Positions 63,510 to 64,000 of a DNA stretch of 64,000 bases are shown here, piece after piece (positions within the stretch are counted from its first letter, which is position 1; each line of letters begins with the position of its first letter). The DNA comes from Bradyrhizobium algeriense. GTDB lineage: Bacteria; Pseudomonadota; Alphaproteobacteria; Rhizobiales; Xanthobacteraceae. The stretch is taken from assembly GCF_003062295.1 (NCBI RefSeq), contig NZ_PYCN01000008.1, positions 1 to 64,000 of the forward strand, written 5' to 3'. The notes under the pieces are model-generated. The model saw only the letters and a program-made list of their open reading frames with translations, searched no databases and was not told the origin of the DNA. A program made the position numbers and the translations under genes.

Positions 63510-63755
63510 TCACCGGTCGACGCTGGCGAGCCGACGTTCTGCTCCCTGCTTATCCGGCCGCACGTCGGCGCCGCGATGGCCGCAAGCCGAGCAGACGAAT
63601 AGGGTCTCCAGATCGGACAGCCGCAGGCTCTCGGGCCAGCAGTCAGCATCCATCACAACCGAATGCGAGCACTTGTAATCGCCGCAGAACACATGCAGTC
63701 GGCGAGGGCCGGACTGCCGCATTTGCCCAAGGGTAATCGTCTGCTCGAGTCGCAT
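63510..63755 (-). CDS. Zinc-ribbon-like small protein
   Basis: 81 residues from ATG 63755: MRLEQTITLGQMRQSGPRRL, then HVFCGDYKCSHSVVMDAD and LETLFVCSACGHRGADVRPD. Two Cys pairs with HG/HR look like a zinc ribbon. I recognise the core (CxDYxCSH ... DLExxFxCxxCGxRGADVRPD) as a common hypothetical family in rhizobia, perhaps nucleic-acid binding. The remaining 245 bases to the window end hold only overlapping, unconvincing frames. Confidence 0.7.
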   Translation of the reverse strand: MRLEQTITLGQMRQSGPRRLHVFCGDYKCSHSVVMDADCWPESLRLSDLETLFVCSACGHRGADVRPDKQGAERRLASVDR

Positions 63756-64000
63756 GCGCGAAATTCTGCCAAGAGTCGCAGCCAGCCTGAATATGGCATC
63801 CGGCATAGATTGCCTGAGTGGCACGGTCCGGCGGGGCTCATCCGGAAAGGTGGCCCGGTGTCGCCTACCAGTGGGTCTTGCAGTTTCGTGTGGAGGAACT
63901 TTTGATATGCCGCGACAATAATCGAGACCATCGCCGGTGCTTTCTCTGCTTCAGCGGTGCCTTCTCGACTCTTCTTTTTTGAATACACGCCCACAGGCGC

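Noticed and set aside
63653..63994. A 113-residue minus-strand frame at the window end
   Set aside because: It overlaps the zinc-ribbon gene in another frame on the same strand and shows no domain.

Overview
The window looks like chromosome of an alphaproteobacterium close to Bradyrhizobium (Rhizobiales, Nitrobacteraceae). The base composition is GC-rich. It carries a rhizobial purC-purS-purQ...purL set, the alphaproteobacterial F1-ATPase zeta subunit (DUF1476), eukaryote-type NADP isocitrate dehydrogenase, an EgtB/EgtD pair, and several families of intergenic palindromes that I associate with Bradyrhizobium genomes. The species assignment is inference; no rRNA or tRNA gene was seen.

Layout. 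1-5.9 kb: the edge of an IS110 transposase, two small secreted proteins, a tandem duplication of a DUF3455 gene that carried along the last ~40 codons of icd, then icd and a membrane alpha/beta hydrolase. 6-11.6 kb: a TrmJ-type RNA methyltransferase fused to a degenerate DUF559 nuclease domain, a DUF1326/DUF2182 pair, and AraC/SDR and TetR regulators. 11.7-15.2 kb: an OsmC - acyl-CoA dehydrogenase - double rhodanese operon preceded by a near-consensus sigma-54 promoter. 15.8-21.9 kb: a PAS-containing sigma-54 activator divergent from an NrtABC-type ABC transporter and cyanase (cynS), with an excellent sigma-54 promoter and an inverted repeat that is a likely activator site. 22-27.3 kb: PEP-mutase-like enzyme and LysR regulator, ATPase zeta subunit, purC-purS-purQ and a Bug-family binding protein translationally coupled to purQ. 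27.3-34.3 kb: small envelope proteins, a peptide-type binding protein, a DMT exporter, a thioesterase and purL. 34.3-42.2 kb: acyltransferase, DUF427, bolA, ltrA-like gene, two small rhizobial proteins, egtD-egtB, grxD and a macro-domain protein. 42.2-57.3 kb: five penicillin-recognising-fold proteins (four class-C-like serine hydrolases and one class A beta-lactamase whose catalytic serine has been deleted), mixed with a Tat-exported GH1 beta-glucosidase, a membrane GH17 enzyme, a threonine aldolase, an FMN alpha-hydroxyacid oxidase, rpsD, an E2-like acyltransferase and an HpcH/HpaI aldolase.

57.5-64 kb is the accessory end. It has a GlcG/HbpS protein, the frameshifted remains of an SOS-response-associated peptidase gene, and a 1407-residue protein that joins a pseudo-receiver and LuxR DNA-binding domain to a VCBS repeat, RTX calcium-binding repeats and 16 histidine/glycine-rich tandem units. 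That fusion of a cytoplasmic transcription factor with surface-adhesin modules is the strongest candidate for an undescribed system here.

How the genes work together: the clearest functional unit is nitrogen scavenging from cyanate (sigma-54 activator, uptake transporter, cyanase). The nearby rhodanese operon with its own sigma-54-like promoter may belong to the same cyanide/thiocyanate/cyanate theme, but that is inference. Purine synthesis, ergothioneine synthesis, monothiol glutaredoxin/BolA and icd are housekeeping.
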